Below, one piece after another: positions 11,311-21,060 of a stretch of DNA of 64,000 nt. This stretch comes from Cryptomeria japonica (taxonomy: Eukaryota; Streptophyta; Pinopsida; Cupressales; Cupressaceae), in NCBI RefSeq assembly GCF_030272615.1, contig NC_081408.1, positions 613,144,977 through 613,208,976 of the forward strand, in the 5' to 3' direction. Position numbers and translations under genes: made by a program. Below the pieces are notes generated by a model, which was not told where the DNA came from, ran no database searches, and saw only the letters and a list, made by a program, of their open reading frames with translations. Position 1 is the stretch's first letter. Each line of letters opens with the position of its first letter.

Positions 11311-12111
11311 CTATACTGGGCACCTGTTTGGTATGTGTAGCATTAAGCATACAAGTAAGTTGCCAAATCTAAAAGTTCCTTTCTTATCCTTCTTGATCTT
11401 CCCTAAATTGTCAATCAATTCATCCTTTAACCATTCACATACATCAATTTTCACATTCTCATTTACCATATCATGTGCACTTTTTATGCATAAACTGGAG
11501 ACTGAGTTAAGTCTGTTTGTATGAGTTACTTTGTAACCTAGAATCATGCTAATGAATCTTACATTTATGTCGGTTATATCATTAACCCTCAAGGACCTTT
11601 TGTTGGATGTTGCACCTGTTAGATTTGTTGCTAGGTCATTTGAGACCTTCTTTGTCTTGTTTGGTCTGTTACCGGTGGAAGGTGACCCTGTTATAGCTTT
11701 CATAGCTTCCTTTGTAATTTTATGAACCAAATCTAGCCAAAAGAATGCACCATGTACCCTGCTCAATACTATCCTAATAACTTCCTTAGGAAAGTCTGGA
11801 ATGCAGAGGATCTCAGTGAATCCTAGGGTTTCAACAATTTTGTGTTTAGGTTTTACATTTTCGGAGTCATCACATATGACAGTCTTGTACATGTTTTTGA
11901 TTTCTTCATCTCCTAATTCTTCTATATGGCAATGGATATAAATTCTAGGGTCTTCTGCAAAAACAACTCCTTTTGGGATTTGGGAAAATGCACCAACATT
12001 ATCATCCTTTTTAGCTATCTCGGGAACTAGTTGAAATACGGGCCTAGGGCATTTGATTACCTTGACTATAGTAGGGTTTTCTATGAATTCAAGTATAGAG
12101 GAGGATGCCAT
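11311..12111 (-). CDS. N-terminal part of the unknown second ORF
   Basis: This is an intact 266-codon ORF starting with a good ATG about 350 bp after the end of gag. It has a globular N-terminal half (FQLVPEIAKKDDNVGAFSQI and a segment with FPKEVIRIVLSRVHGAFFWL). The C-terminal half contains YKVTHTNRLNSVSSLCIKSA and FRFGNLLVCLMLHI. The second half loosely recalls the layout of the 'putative plant transposon protein' domain (a conserved T/N motif, a helix, then F-x-x-L-L/I). This resemblance is by eye and weak. The ORF stops at 11309 and resumes in another frame at 11191. Function unknown. Confidence 0.6.
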   Translation of the reverse strand: MASSSILEFIENPTIVKVIKCPRPVFQLVPEIAKKDDNVGAFSQIPKGVVFAEDPRIYIHCHIEELGDEEIKNMYKTVICDDSENVKPKHKIVETLGFTEILCIPDFPKEVIRIVLSRVHGAFFWLDLVHKITKEAMKAITGSPSTGNRPNKTKKVSNDLATNLTGATSNKRSLRVNDITDINVRFISMILGYKVTHTNRLNSVSSLCIKSAHDMVNENVKIDVCEWLKDELIDNLGKIKKDKKGTFRFGNLLVCLMLHIPNRCPV

Positions 12112-12457
12112 GATTATAAATACCTTTTTTCTTGCCTTTGGAAATATTGATTGCTGAAATGTCTTGCCTCTTTGCTCGAAATGCCTTAGCTTTGGAAATT
12201 TTGCACTCTTCGAATGTTTGAATGCTCGGTGAAGTGAAATGGAGCCAAAAACACTAATTTATAATGTCAATTTGCCAACTACCACATTTAATGCATGTTG
12301 GTTAAGTAATCACTTAACATAACTACCGGTATAGAAGTAATTTCAACTTCTTATCATTAACCGAGGGAATAATAGCATATGTCTCATTGATTGCCAAACC
12401 CTCAAAGAAATTTCTTCAATTTGATGAATAGACTCCTGCCGGTGGAGTGCTACTCTG

Positions 12458-13521
12458 TTATGCTAGTGGAGTGTTGCTTGGTTCTACCAGTGGAGGAGTA
12501 TTCCCAACACCATTCAGTTTTGATTTCCTGATCCATTGTTTTGAGAATTCTTGCTTAACTTCTTCAACCTTTTCTTTTCCTTTCAAACTAGAACCTTTGT
12601 TGTCTACCAATGGTGCCTTGCTTTTGCAGAATTTTGCAATATGTCCAATCTTGTTACAAGCATAACAAGTCACATTATTTTTCTGAATAGAATTTCCATA
12701 ACCTATGCCGGTTTGTGTTCTACATTGATTAGATAAGTGTCCAAATCTTCCACAAACATAACATCTCACATTCATTCTGCAATTCTCAGAGTTATGACCA
12801 ACTTTGTTGCATTTTGAACATCGACCAGTGGGTGCATTGGTATTATGATAATTTGTAGATCTACATTGATTTGCTCTATGACCATACTTGTTACAGTTAT
12901 TGAATTTATAAGCAGTAGGTTGTCTTACTAGTTTTCTATGATCTTGTGTGTTTGCAGTACCGGAGCTTTCACCAACTTCAAAGCCAATTCCACAAGTGTC
13001 ACCTTTAGGTTTTTGATTCTTCAGCAAGTTACCAAGTTCCTCTGAGCTTTTCTTGAATTTCTCTTTATGTTGATTGGCAGTATCTAGTTCTCTTTCTAAG
13101 ACTTCTTTCTGCCTCATCAGTTCATTTGAGTCATTCTGTGTGTGCATCAGATCTATCTTCAACAAATCATTTTCATAGCTAAGTCTTGTGTTCTCATTTG
13201 CAGCATCACTTAGTCTTCTAGTCAAATCTTCTTCATTCTTCTTTCTATCTTCAATTTCTTTACAGAATCTCATAGTCATATCCTGCATCTCATTCTTTGT
13301 TGTCATGTTCTCTTGCTTCAGCTTGTTTATCATATCATTAAGAGTTTCTTTTTCATCATTCTCATTTTGCATCTTTTCACAAAGTTCTCTTCTCTTGTTT
13401 CTTGAAGTGCTTGAATGATATCCTGAGCAACCTTTAGATCATCTTCAAGTTTGATATTTTTCAATTTTTCTGCATCATAGTCTGAGAGAGCTCCTTCAAG
13501 TTGCTTCATCAAGTTTTCCAT
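12458..13521 (-). pseudogene. gag: Gag-like protein: coiled coil plus CCHC zinc knuckles
   Basis: The likely start is the ATG at 13521, 58 bp after the primer site. An N-terminal coiled coil (about 200 residues, E/K/N-rich heptads) is followed by three complete CX2CX4HX4C knuckles: CSKCNKVGHNSENC, CYVCGRFGHLSNQC and CYACNKIGHIAKFC. A fourth, first in order, lacks its leading Cys (FNNCNKYGHRANQC). Copia Gag proteins usually carry one knuckle, so four is unusual. A single frameshift near 13385 separates the first 45 codons from the rest. The protein would bind element RNA and form particles. The last 40 residues are basic and then proline-rich. Confidence 0.82.
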
Positions 13522-13578
13522 CTCTACCGGTGTCAAGATCTTCCTCAAGCTGTTAGGCTTTTGAAAATAGAGGACCAG

Positions 13579-13590
13579 GCTCTGATACCA
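13579..13590 (-). promoter_or_regulatory. Primer binding site, Met-initiator tRNA type
   Basis: On the minus strand TGGTATCAGAGC lies two bases after the end of the 5' LTR. It is complementary to the 3' end of plant initiator-methionine tRNA, the standard primer for Copia reverse transcription. The same sequence occurs in the second Copia element at 52605-52616. Confidence 0.95.
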
Positions 13591-13592
13591 AT

Positions 13593-14369
13593 TGTTAGGG
13601 TTCCCACAGATAATGAGAGGGGGGTCTGAATCAGTATCTAACTGGTTATAAGATTTTCTTGACTTAAAACATGTAGAGCATATTAATACTATGTACCGGT
13701 AAACAGAAAGTAATGCAATAAACAAAGACAAAAGAAACCACATGAAAAACACACCATAACACAATATTTTAACGAGGAAACCCAGTGTGGGAAAAACCTC
13801 AATGGGATTTGTGACCCACAATATTCACTTACTGGCCAATAAGAGAATATTATTGCTACAAGAGGGGCCTGCACATGTAGGAAGGCCAAGTGCCTAAAGC
13901 TCACTGCTCAATTACAAAATAGGAAGTCTCATTGACTTACAAAATGGATTATATAAATCCACTGTCTTGTACTGCTTCAAAATAGCATCTATAATGCCAG
14001 ATCTAGTACTGGTTTCCGCTCTGCTTCTTACATAAACCCTTAACCTATATTTCGCATAATAGGTCTGCCTTATTTCACCTAATTATATTCCTCTATCCTT
14101 CTTTAAGTATTCTACAATGATCTCTCTTATATAAGAGTCATTTTACAAATTGCCAAGTCGGCTTCCAATGATTTTTCAATAATAAACAAAATATATTAAC
14201 AATAAAATTCCTGTCAGCTTTTGTGCCGGTATGCTTCCTTTCACTTCCGGTATCGGTGGTCTGAGTGCTGGTGGAATGCCTTGCTAGTGTCAAAGGATTG
14301 TAAGGTTGCCATCAATGACAAAACCTTCAATCACCTACAATGTCTCATTGGAGTGTGCATATGCCAACA
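13593..14369 (-). repeat. 5' LTR of the Copia-type element
   Basis: It runs TGTTAGG...GCCAACA in plus orientation, giving TGTTGGC...CCTAACA on the coding strand. It is followed outside by CTTGT, the second target-site copy. It contains a TATATAA-type box at 14128-14136 (minus strand). Confidence 0.95.
14128..14136 (-). promoter_or_regulatory. TATA box of the 5' LTR
   Basis: CTTATATAAG-type sequence occurs on the minus strand in the middle of the 5' LTR and is conserved at 8369-8377 in the 3' LTR. Position and sequence fit an RNA polymerase II promoter at the U3/R boundary, although no start site can be fixed. Confidence 0.6.
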
Positions 14370-14374
14370 CTTGT
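14370..14374. repeat. Target-site duplication CTTGT, right copy
   Basis: Exact repeat of 7829-7833, directly outside the 5' LTR. Confidence 0.95.
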
Positions 14375-15563
14375 GATCCAAATTTTCTTTTTCATCCTTA
14401 GTCACACTTGTGCCCTCTGAGTCATTCCAACTATCAACTTCATGTTCCCCTTCAACCTTCTGGAAATCATCATCCTCTACACCATCAGTTGAGGAACCTT
14501 CATCATCAACAGGAGTAAAAACCTCAGCTAATTTAGGGGAAGCTTCTTTCATTTCAAGTTTCCCTTTTTAATTCTTTGCAATTTGCTTTTACTGGAATCT
14601 TTTCTAGTTTTGTTTTCTTTAGTCGGGCTATTTTAAGGGGCAACCTCTTTATGTTTTTTCAGGGGTAGTTCTTAATAGGCCACCTCAAGAGCTTTAGTAA
14701 CCGACTCCTCTTTAAGTGTTTTGCACTTCTTCTTTGAAGTGGGATTGGGATCTTTTGTCGGTAAGGGATTAGTCTCAATTAGCTCAATACAAACAGAAGA
14801 GTGAGGGACATCTTCCATGGCAACAAAATTCCTCAGAAGGGTAAGCAAATGACTATGGTGGGGACAATGGTCAAAGGCATACTAGTGAAGGGCATAGATT
14901 AGCCCTTGGTGGAGCAGGGGCATTGCCCCTTTCAAAATACTCGCACACAAAGAGGTAAACATATAATAGGATAAATTAATTTTATCACCATGCCTAATAT
15001 GATTAATAATAAGAAAATTATATGCATGCACAAAGGTAGCTTAGCATGGCATAGGGCACAAGAAGGACAAAGTGATCATAGCCATTTTGCATTACCACTG
15101 ACTTTTCCCCCTTCTCGAATAATTTCTCTAGGTAGCCTTTGTAATGCCACGAGCTCTTCTTTTCGACCTTCTTCTCATCATTATTTAGACCTGTCGCCTT
15201 TGCAATAAGATCAAGGATGACGACAAAGGTAATACTATCGATGGTAACTTCCCCTTTCTGCCAACAATTGCAAAATCTTGATGAAAGGGCCCTGTTATAT
15301 TCTTTCATAGAAAAAAAGAAGGGCATAATCCCAACCCTATGGAATGGGTTCCACACCTCCTCATTCTTCTGAATCTCTTTACAATCCTTAGGCTTTGGCT
15401 TTTTCAGTGGTCTCCCCATGTCACAAGTTGGCTCCATAGTAGTCTGGTTAGGCATACAAAAAACAACACAAAGAAGACCCACGAAACTTGTAATAGACCC
15501 CACAAAATATAAATCAGCAATGATTAAGGAAAATTTAAATATGATTATCAAACCTTTTGACAC
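14375..15563 (-). pseudogene. 5' part of an unknown ORF, split by a Copia-type insertion
   Basis: One minus-strand frame runs from about 15563 to 14375 with a few stops. The first 180 codons include MGRPLKKPKPKDC, a WNPFHRVGIMPFFF segment and ITFVVILDLIAKATGL. A lysine/serine-rich part follows, then an acidic region (VDDEGSSTDGVEDDDF). It continues in frame at 7833 after the inserted element is removed. The start codon is uncertain, and the ATG within MGRPLKK or an earlier one could serve. I do not recognise the family. The layout (globular N-terminus, basic linker, acidic and helical C-terminus) is similar to that of the second ORF at 12111-8847. Confidence 0.55.
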
Positions 15564-15918
15564 AATTGAAAATACATTTCCCTCAATGATTTTTCTTATG
15601 GGGAAGCGAAATTAATTCACTATCATTCTTTTTAATAATATTGCCATACATGGAATTAAAAGCAAGATAGTGATATGACTACTTTTTAATATAAGAAAAT
15701 TTATTATCTTTTAATTTCCCCATGACAAGGGGAGTTCATGAAGTCTGCCAGCTCAGTACGCAACCCAAAAGCTAGATAAACATCCAACTCGACACCCAAT
15801 TTTGAATTTGAATATGTTTGGCGCCTTATTGCCCTTTCCAATTTGAATTTTTATTTGCTAGCCTTGTCATTATTACCAATAAAGGAGAGAGAGTCATTCA
15901 AATAATACTTGCTACTTT
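15564..15918. other. Interval between the LINE 3' end and the unknown ORF
   Basis: AT-rich, with no ORF of note. It should hold the LINE 3' untranslated region and the junction with the next sequence, but no poly(A) tail (poly-T on this strand) or target duplication could be identified. Confidence 0.35.
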
Positions 15919-16434
15919 CTAGAGATAATATCTCTCTAAGTCCGGTGGGGCTTTGATGAAGTTAAAGAAAGCCCAATCTTTGAAGTTAAGATCGTAATTG
16001 GCCACTTCATCAGCAGCCTTGTTGCCTTCTCGAAAGATATGTTGGACTCTGATATTAATAAGGCAACCCATTATCACTTTGATTTCTCCTATTATACTTT
16101 TTATCTCGCACAGAGTTCCCACTTTGCCATTTATACAATCAAAAATCAGCTCGGAATCACCTTCAAGGATGACATCTTGACAGTTTATCTGGCTTAATCT
16201 CTTGAGACCTTGCCATGCAACCAAACCTTTTACTCTATTATTGGATCCCCTACCCAAGTTCACACAATAACCCTCAATTAGGAATCCTCTGTTGTCTTTT
16301 ACTAAACCTCCCGCACCAGAGATCCCTGGGTTGCCTTTAGAGCAACCATCAAAATTGCATTTGATTGAACCATTCTCAAGAGGGGACCAGATACATTCCT
16401 TTCTTAAAGTCATATTCTTCGAATTAATTCTCAT
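15919..16434 (-). pseudogene. LINE RNase H domain (RVT_3 type)
   Basis: The 171 codons contain CNFDGCSKGNPG (first catalytic Asp), EGDSELI (third) and IFREGNKAADEVAN (last Asp). In the second catalytic position, where N-x-x-A-E is usual, the sequence reads NNRVKGLVAW, so the Glu is lost. In plant L1-type elements this domain sits at the C-terminus of ORF2 and removes RNA from RNA-DNA hybrids. The protein ends at a stop at 15919. Confidence 0.88.
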
Positions 16435-16641
16435 CAGATCATGTATAATATCCCATATCTACTTAATTCTAAGGTCAAGAAAGCTAGGCATAAATTTAGA
16501 TGGGCCATAGGATGCAACATTCACATTCTCCTTAATCTATTGTTTAATGATATGGAATAGTGTCTTGTTGTTTCTTACCTCCTCCTTGAAATTTTTGTTG
16601 TTTCGTTCCTTTTATAGATTCCAAACAACAAAAGGAGGGAT

Positions 16642-17050
16642 TCAAGACAAAAAATTCTTGATGATAGGATTACTAAAGGGACATTGGCTCCATTTCTCCA
16701 TAAAGTCTCTCATATGCTCCGGTATAGGCCAAGGGATCATAAGGGTAGTAAAAACCTCTGACCACACATCCCTAGCATATTGATAGTGTAAAAAAAAAGT
16801 GATCAATACTTTCAAGATCATTGCAACATATGATGCATCTATTGACAAATGAGAAACCCCTCTTATTAAGGTTATCAATGGTCAATAGGTTATTATGAAT
16901 CACAACCCACCAAAAACAATTTATTTTGGGAATAAGACATTTCACCCAAATGTGGTTCCAATTGAAATGTTCAATAACATCAACCTCCATTGCTCTGTAA
17001 GATGATTTAATAGAAAATCCCCTCTGGGGATGATGTCTCCAAATCCACAC
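16642..17050 (-). pseudogene. LINE zf-RVT zinc-binding region
   Basis: The frame 17050-16772 has GFSIKSSYRAM, a WVKCLIPKINCFWW segment and CIICCNDLESIDHFF. This is the order of the zinc-binding region between RT and RNase H in plant L1 ORF2. The downstream part (16878-16642) continues in a shifted frame with ARDVWSEVF. Frameshift and stops make it non-functional. Confidence 0.82.
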
Positions 17051-18357
17051 ATCCTCTCTTAAGAGAGAAAAAAAAGAACAATTCCCTAAGGAGGAATCAA
17101 TAACATGGACTCATCCTCCATCATTTTTCTGTCAAAATATGAAATACCATCTATGTCCCCTACCTAACCCTTAAAAATTTTCCATCTCCCTTGACCATCC
17201 TTCCATGAGAGATAACCTTGCACCATAATACCATTTTTTTAAATGAGGAAGTTCTTAAACAAGTTGAATCAATTAGTATTTGATAGAGCTTTATCCTTGA
17301 ACCAAAGGTCATCCTAAAATCTGGTACACCTGCCATCACCTATTATATTCCTTCCCCCTTTTTCATAACACTTCTAATTTTAAGAACATTATTCCAAATA
17401 TAAGAGCCAAAGGGTAAGTCAAATTCTTAAAGTATAGTGTTACTAGTGGCATTATTGAGATATTTAGCTCTGAATATTCTAACCCATTCTTTAACACCAA
17501 TAATAATCTACCATCCAATTTTGGCAACAAGAGCTCATTTGAAAGGTCTTATTTTCCTTATTCCTAACCCTCCCGACCTTTTAGATTTGCATAGCCTATC
17601 CTAATCCACTAGGGCTATGCAAGTTTTGTCTTCCATACCTATCCATAGGATCCGTTTTTGAATTTTATCAGCCACACACCCTAAGATTTTGAAAAGAGAG
17701 AGATAGTAGACAGGAATATTCTGCAAACAAGATTTTACCAATTGCACTTTACTAGCGAAGCTTAAGAGTTTCCCTTTGTAGCCCAAAATCTTTTTTTGAA
17801 ATCTCTCAATGATACCATTCCATTAGTAGTTGGGAGGGCTTTTCGAAAAAAGGGGAAAACCTAAATAGGAATCAGGGTAGGAAGCAACGCTACTCCCCAA
17901 GATTCTAGTCATTTTTTATTGTAAGGCAAGGGGAACATTGAGAAAGTAGATTTTACTCTTAACATAATTAATATGTTGACCTAACAACTTATCATAATTA
18001 TCCAAGAGCTCCTTCCACACTTTAGCTTTAAAGATATTGGAATCTCCAAAGGTAATAGTATCATCCACAGACTACTGGTGGAATAGGAACAAAATGAGAA
18101 GCAACTTTAATGCCCTTTAACCTGCAAAGGTCCCTATATCTCTAAATATTTCTCCCTAAAACTTTAACAACAATGATAAACAGATATGGGGAAAGGGGGT
18201 CACCTTGGCAGAGCCCTTTACCACAAGAGAAGTACCCTTTGGGTGAGCCATTAACTAGGACCAAAAACATGGGAGAGGTAACACATTCAACTTATCATCT
18301 TGAAATTTTTTCACTTGAATCCAAACTTTCTTAGAATTTCAAATAGGAAGTGCCAAG
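17051..18357 (-). pseudogene. LINE reverse transcriptase, palm and C-terminal part
   Basis: Minus-strand fragments show a CGKGLCQGDPLSPYLFII motif near 18236-18150, then, in another frame, SVDDTITFGDSN near 18070-18035. The latter is the catalytic F/Y-A-D-D box with its first two residues changed to S-V. RLNYVKSK-like and KGKLLSFASKVQLVKSCLQN segments (17786-17601) follow. The frameshift between the first two motifs and later stops inactivate it. Confidence 0.82.
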
Positions 18358-19118
18358 TGTAGACACCTAAAAGTGTCCTCTTTAATTAAATAGTTTTTTT
18401 TTATTTAATTATTTTATCATGTCTTCTATTCATTAAATAAATATTTATTTATTTAATTAATTCATTTAGCCTTTTCTAGCCCTTTTCTCATTTAAATAAA
18501 TATTTTATTTATTTAAATTATTCTTTCTCCCTAAATTAAATAAATACTTTATTTATTTAATTGATCTCACTTCCTCTATTAATTAAATAAATATACATTT
18601 ATTTAATTAATTCATTACCTTTTTCCTCTATGACACATGTCACTTATCTCTTAATTCTCCTTTACCCACCCCCTTCTTTTATTTTATTATTTCTCCTACC
18701 TACTCTTTAATCCTATCCGACCATTTATATTTTTACCTCTTAATCTTATTCTTTCATTTTCTAAAGCATCTTCTATATAAGATGATTCTCTCCTTCATTA
18801 TCAACCCTAATCAACACGTCTATCAAGCTTTCTTGTGATTAAGTGACTTCAACCACAATCTGTTCTTTGTTGAGCTCTTGTGCACACATAAAATATGAGA
18901 TCAAATGTATCAAACAAGATCAATGTATATAGGAGACAATGGAGATTAAAACTCTATTTGGCATGTGAATGGTAATATTGTTTGTTTTGTTGATTTGCAT
19001 GTTCTTAGGTATCTCTATTGGTGTGTGGTGGATGTTTGGTTGTAGAACTATGGATTATTATGGTTGGATCTTTGTGGTTTAACAATAAGTTTATCATCAT
19101 TATTTTTCACCATATACA
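18358..19118 (+). mobile_element. Solo LTR (TGTAGACACC family), inserted in the LINE
   Basis: The 761-bp sequence begins TGTAGACACCTAAAAG and ends CATATACA, with CCAAG duplicated at 18353-18357 and 19119-19123. Removing it and one CCAAG joins the LINE frame as KAYAMISWHFLFEIL, a standard RT motif A region, which confirms the limits. The start is shared with the solo LTR at 19383, so both belong to related families, probably Gypsy. Orientation is taken from the TGTAGACACC end and is not certain. Confidence 0.92.
18380..18612. repeat. Array of AT-rich palindromes inside the solo LTR
   Basis: About four units, each close to 55 bp, contain inverted arms of the type ATTAAATAAATA...TATTTATTTAAT separated by short T/C-rich spacers. 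Each unit could form a hairpin in single-stranded DNA or RNA. Similar shorter palindromes recur in the solo LTR at 19383-20354. Confidence 0.8.
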
Positions 19119-19382
19119 CCAAGAAATCATGGCATAAGCTTTCAAAATATCCAGCTTAAAGGTCATACCGGATTTCTTGTTGTGTTCCATAGAGTGGGCT
19201 GGTTCATGGGTAGTAATAACAACATCCAAGATGTGTCTTCCCTTAACAAAGCCTTTTTTATTTTTTAAAAATCATCTTGTCCAACACATTTTTGTGCGTA
19301 TTAATCATAATCTTAGAAAAAATATTGTACAAGGTATTGCATAAGCTAATGGGCCTAAAGTCTTTTAAAGAAGCAACATTAT
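19119..19382 (-). pseudogene. LINE reverse transcriptase, fingers to motif A
   Basis: The minus-strand frame gives FRPISLCNTLYKIFSKIMIN followed by a segment with KGFVKGRHILDVV and GMTFKLDILKAYAMISW. These are RT motifs 2 to A of plant L1 elements, including the motif A Asp (KLD). The piece lies between the two solo LTRs and joins in frame to both neighbours when they are removed. Confidence 0.9.
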
Positions 19383-20354
19383 TGTAGACACCTAAAATTA
19401 ATTAAATTAATATTTAATTAACTTAAGCCTGCCAACATAATTAACCAATTTAATTGTGTTAATTCTCTTCTTCTTAAGATTAATTAAATCAAATTTAATC
19501 AATCTTCTCACTATAGTCCAATAATTAATTTATTGATAAATTAATTATTTCCTCATTCTTCTAAAGTCACCTCAACCATTATTTCTTCTAAAACCCACTT
19601 AGTTAATTAATATTAATTAATTAACCTAACTAAAGTGATTCCTACAAATCACTTCTTATAATCCTCACTTAGCCTAATTAATTCTTCTAGAATCATGCTT
19701 ATCATTATTTCCCCATTTTATAGTTCTCCACTTATGTCACATCAACATTGAGACTTTCAAGTAAATTCAAATTTCTTTGAATCCCACCATGCATCCTTTA
19801 TTTTGGAATTTTAAATTCCTCTTTCCTCTCCCCAAGGAATTTTATATTCCTTTTTATTCTTCCCATACACCTTGATCCATGTCTTCCATCCCAAATCAAT
19901 CTCAACCCTTCTTACCAAAATAAATCTTGGCCCTCCATTGGCCTCCTCCAATCTATAAATTGGAGTCTCATTTCCTCACAAAGGAGAAATCGACTCGCTT
20001 GATAGAATTCTCATGTTGCTCATTTCTCCCTCTACCTTCCTCTATCATATCCTTATCATGTCCTCATGATCCTTCATCAAATCCAAATCTATTCATTTCC
20101 ATCTAATCCTATCAAATCATTCAAATATTGTTGTGTGTGGAGAGAAATCCACATCCCAAAGAAGGAGCCAATCCAATCAAGTGAGGAAGGGGCGCATTCC
20201 TCATTTCATCCAAGGCTCAATCAAAGGAACAAGAGAGAACTCTCTCTCTTGCAAGGTATAATTGTGTTGTGGTTTTATGCTTTATTTGGATTTCTTATGC
20301 TTATTTGTACTTAAACTAACAATTTAACCTTGCATTTGGTTTTCCCTTGCTTCA
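19383..20354 (+). mobile_element. Second solo LTR (TGTAGACACC family), inserted in the LINE
   Basis: The 972-bp sequence starts TGTAGACACCTAAAAT and ends TTGCTTCA, flanked by ATTAT at 19378-19382 and 20355-20359. Its removal restores PLIPKCDNVASLKDFRPISL in the LINE. An ORF at 20066-20314 lies inside it and is taken as non-coding. No internal retroelement sequence remains, so it arose by LTR-LTR recombination. Confidence 0.92.
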
Positions 20355-20359
20355 ATTAT

Positions 20360-21055
20360 CACATTTAGGAATCAAAGGCATAAAAGTTGAATTGACTTGT
20401 TTAAGAAGTTTACCCATTCTGAAGAAGTTCTTGGTTGCATTATAAACATCCATCCCCAAGATATCCTAGAATTCCTGAAAGAATGTCAGGAGGAATCCAT
20501 TAGGGCTTGGGATTTGCAATCTCCAAAAGAGAAAAATAGCATCGCTAACCTCCTAAAAGGAAACTCTAGATGTGAGATGGAGCAGGTCCATATTAGTGAT
20601 GACCTTAGGTACGACCTCCAAAAAAACATCAGGATCACTAAAAGCATTCCTTCTACTATTGTTTTGATTCTCAAAAAATGAAATCGCCATGCTTGCAATC
20701 TTGGCATCATCCTCAATTAGGGACACATCCTCTCTTTGAAGCTATCTTATCTTATTTTTGTTTATGTGTTTCATAGTTGACTAATGAAAGAATTTTGTAT
20801 TCTTATCACCCTTTGTAAGCGATTGAACCCAAGACTTTTGTTTCCAAAGCACCTCTTCCTTTTTATTTAGTTTGACCCATTGGTCCTCTAGAGCTTTCTC
20901 CTCCAAGCAATCATCCCGATCAACTTGACCCATTTTAAGTTTATCCTGGATAGATTTTAACTTTGCAGAAATTGTCTTTTTATGTTCAATTTTTTTAACA
21001 AAGGAGCATTTGTTCCACCCTTTCACTATGTCTCTGAGTAACTTCAATGGTGGAC
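20360..21055 (-). pseudogene. LINE ORF2 pre-RT region
   Basis: The frame 21047-20781 is rich in Lys/Glu and ends SLTKGDKNTKFFH, the conserved lead-in to plant L1 reverse transcriptase. Fragments to 20400 continue through a segment with DVFLEVVPKVIT and MGKLLKQVNSTFMPLIP. No endonuclease sequence occurs upstream, so the LINE copy starts near here. Confidence 0.82.
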
Positions 21056-21060
21056 ATATG

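Larger units (their letters stand above)
7834..14369 (-). mobile_element. Non-autonomous Copia-type LTR retrotransposon with gag and an unknown second ORF
   Basis: The 6536-bp element lies on the minus strand and is bounded by LTRs of 805 bp (3') and 777 bp (5'). The LTRs differ mainly by one 28-bp gap plus scattered substitutions. It has a perfect CTTGT duplication, a Met-initiator tRNA primer site at 13579-13590 and a polypurine tract at 8639-8650. The internal part encodes a coiled-coil Gag with CCHC knuckles (13521-12458). A long decayed ORF (12111-8847) follows with no protease, integrase, reverse transcriptase or RNase H motif. Elements with LTRs and Gag but no pol are known as TR-GAG types. 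Here the extra long ORF is what sets it apart. The Copia assignment rests on the LTR and primer-site style and is an inference. Confidence 0.92.
15919..21060 (-). mobile_element. 5'-truncated plant L1-type LINE, interrupted by two solo LTRs
   Basis: In minus-strand order the pieces are a pre-RT segment with a GDKNTKFFH motif (21047-20781), fingers and DFRPISLCN-like motif (20700-19300), KLDILKAYA (motif A, about 19150), a CQGDPLSPYLF motif (about 18200), VDD (about 18060), RT C-terminus, a zf-RVT zinc region and RNase H. The endonuclease and ORF1 are missing, so the copy is 5'-truncated near 21060, as is usual for LINEs. Two LTR insertions with target duplications split it. Several frameshifts and stops show that it is dead. 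Confidence 0.9.

Noticed and set aside
14990-15208. Plus-strand ORF of 72 codons
   Set aside because: It is antisense to the longer unknown minus-strand ORF and has no motif.
20066-20314. Plus-strand ORF of 82 codons
   Set aside because: It falls inside a solo LTR with fixed limits. No similarity or motif.
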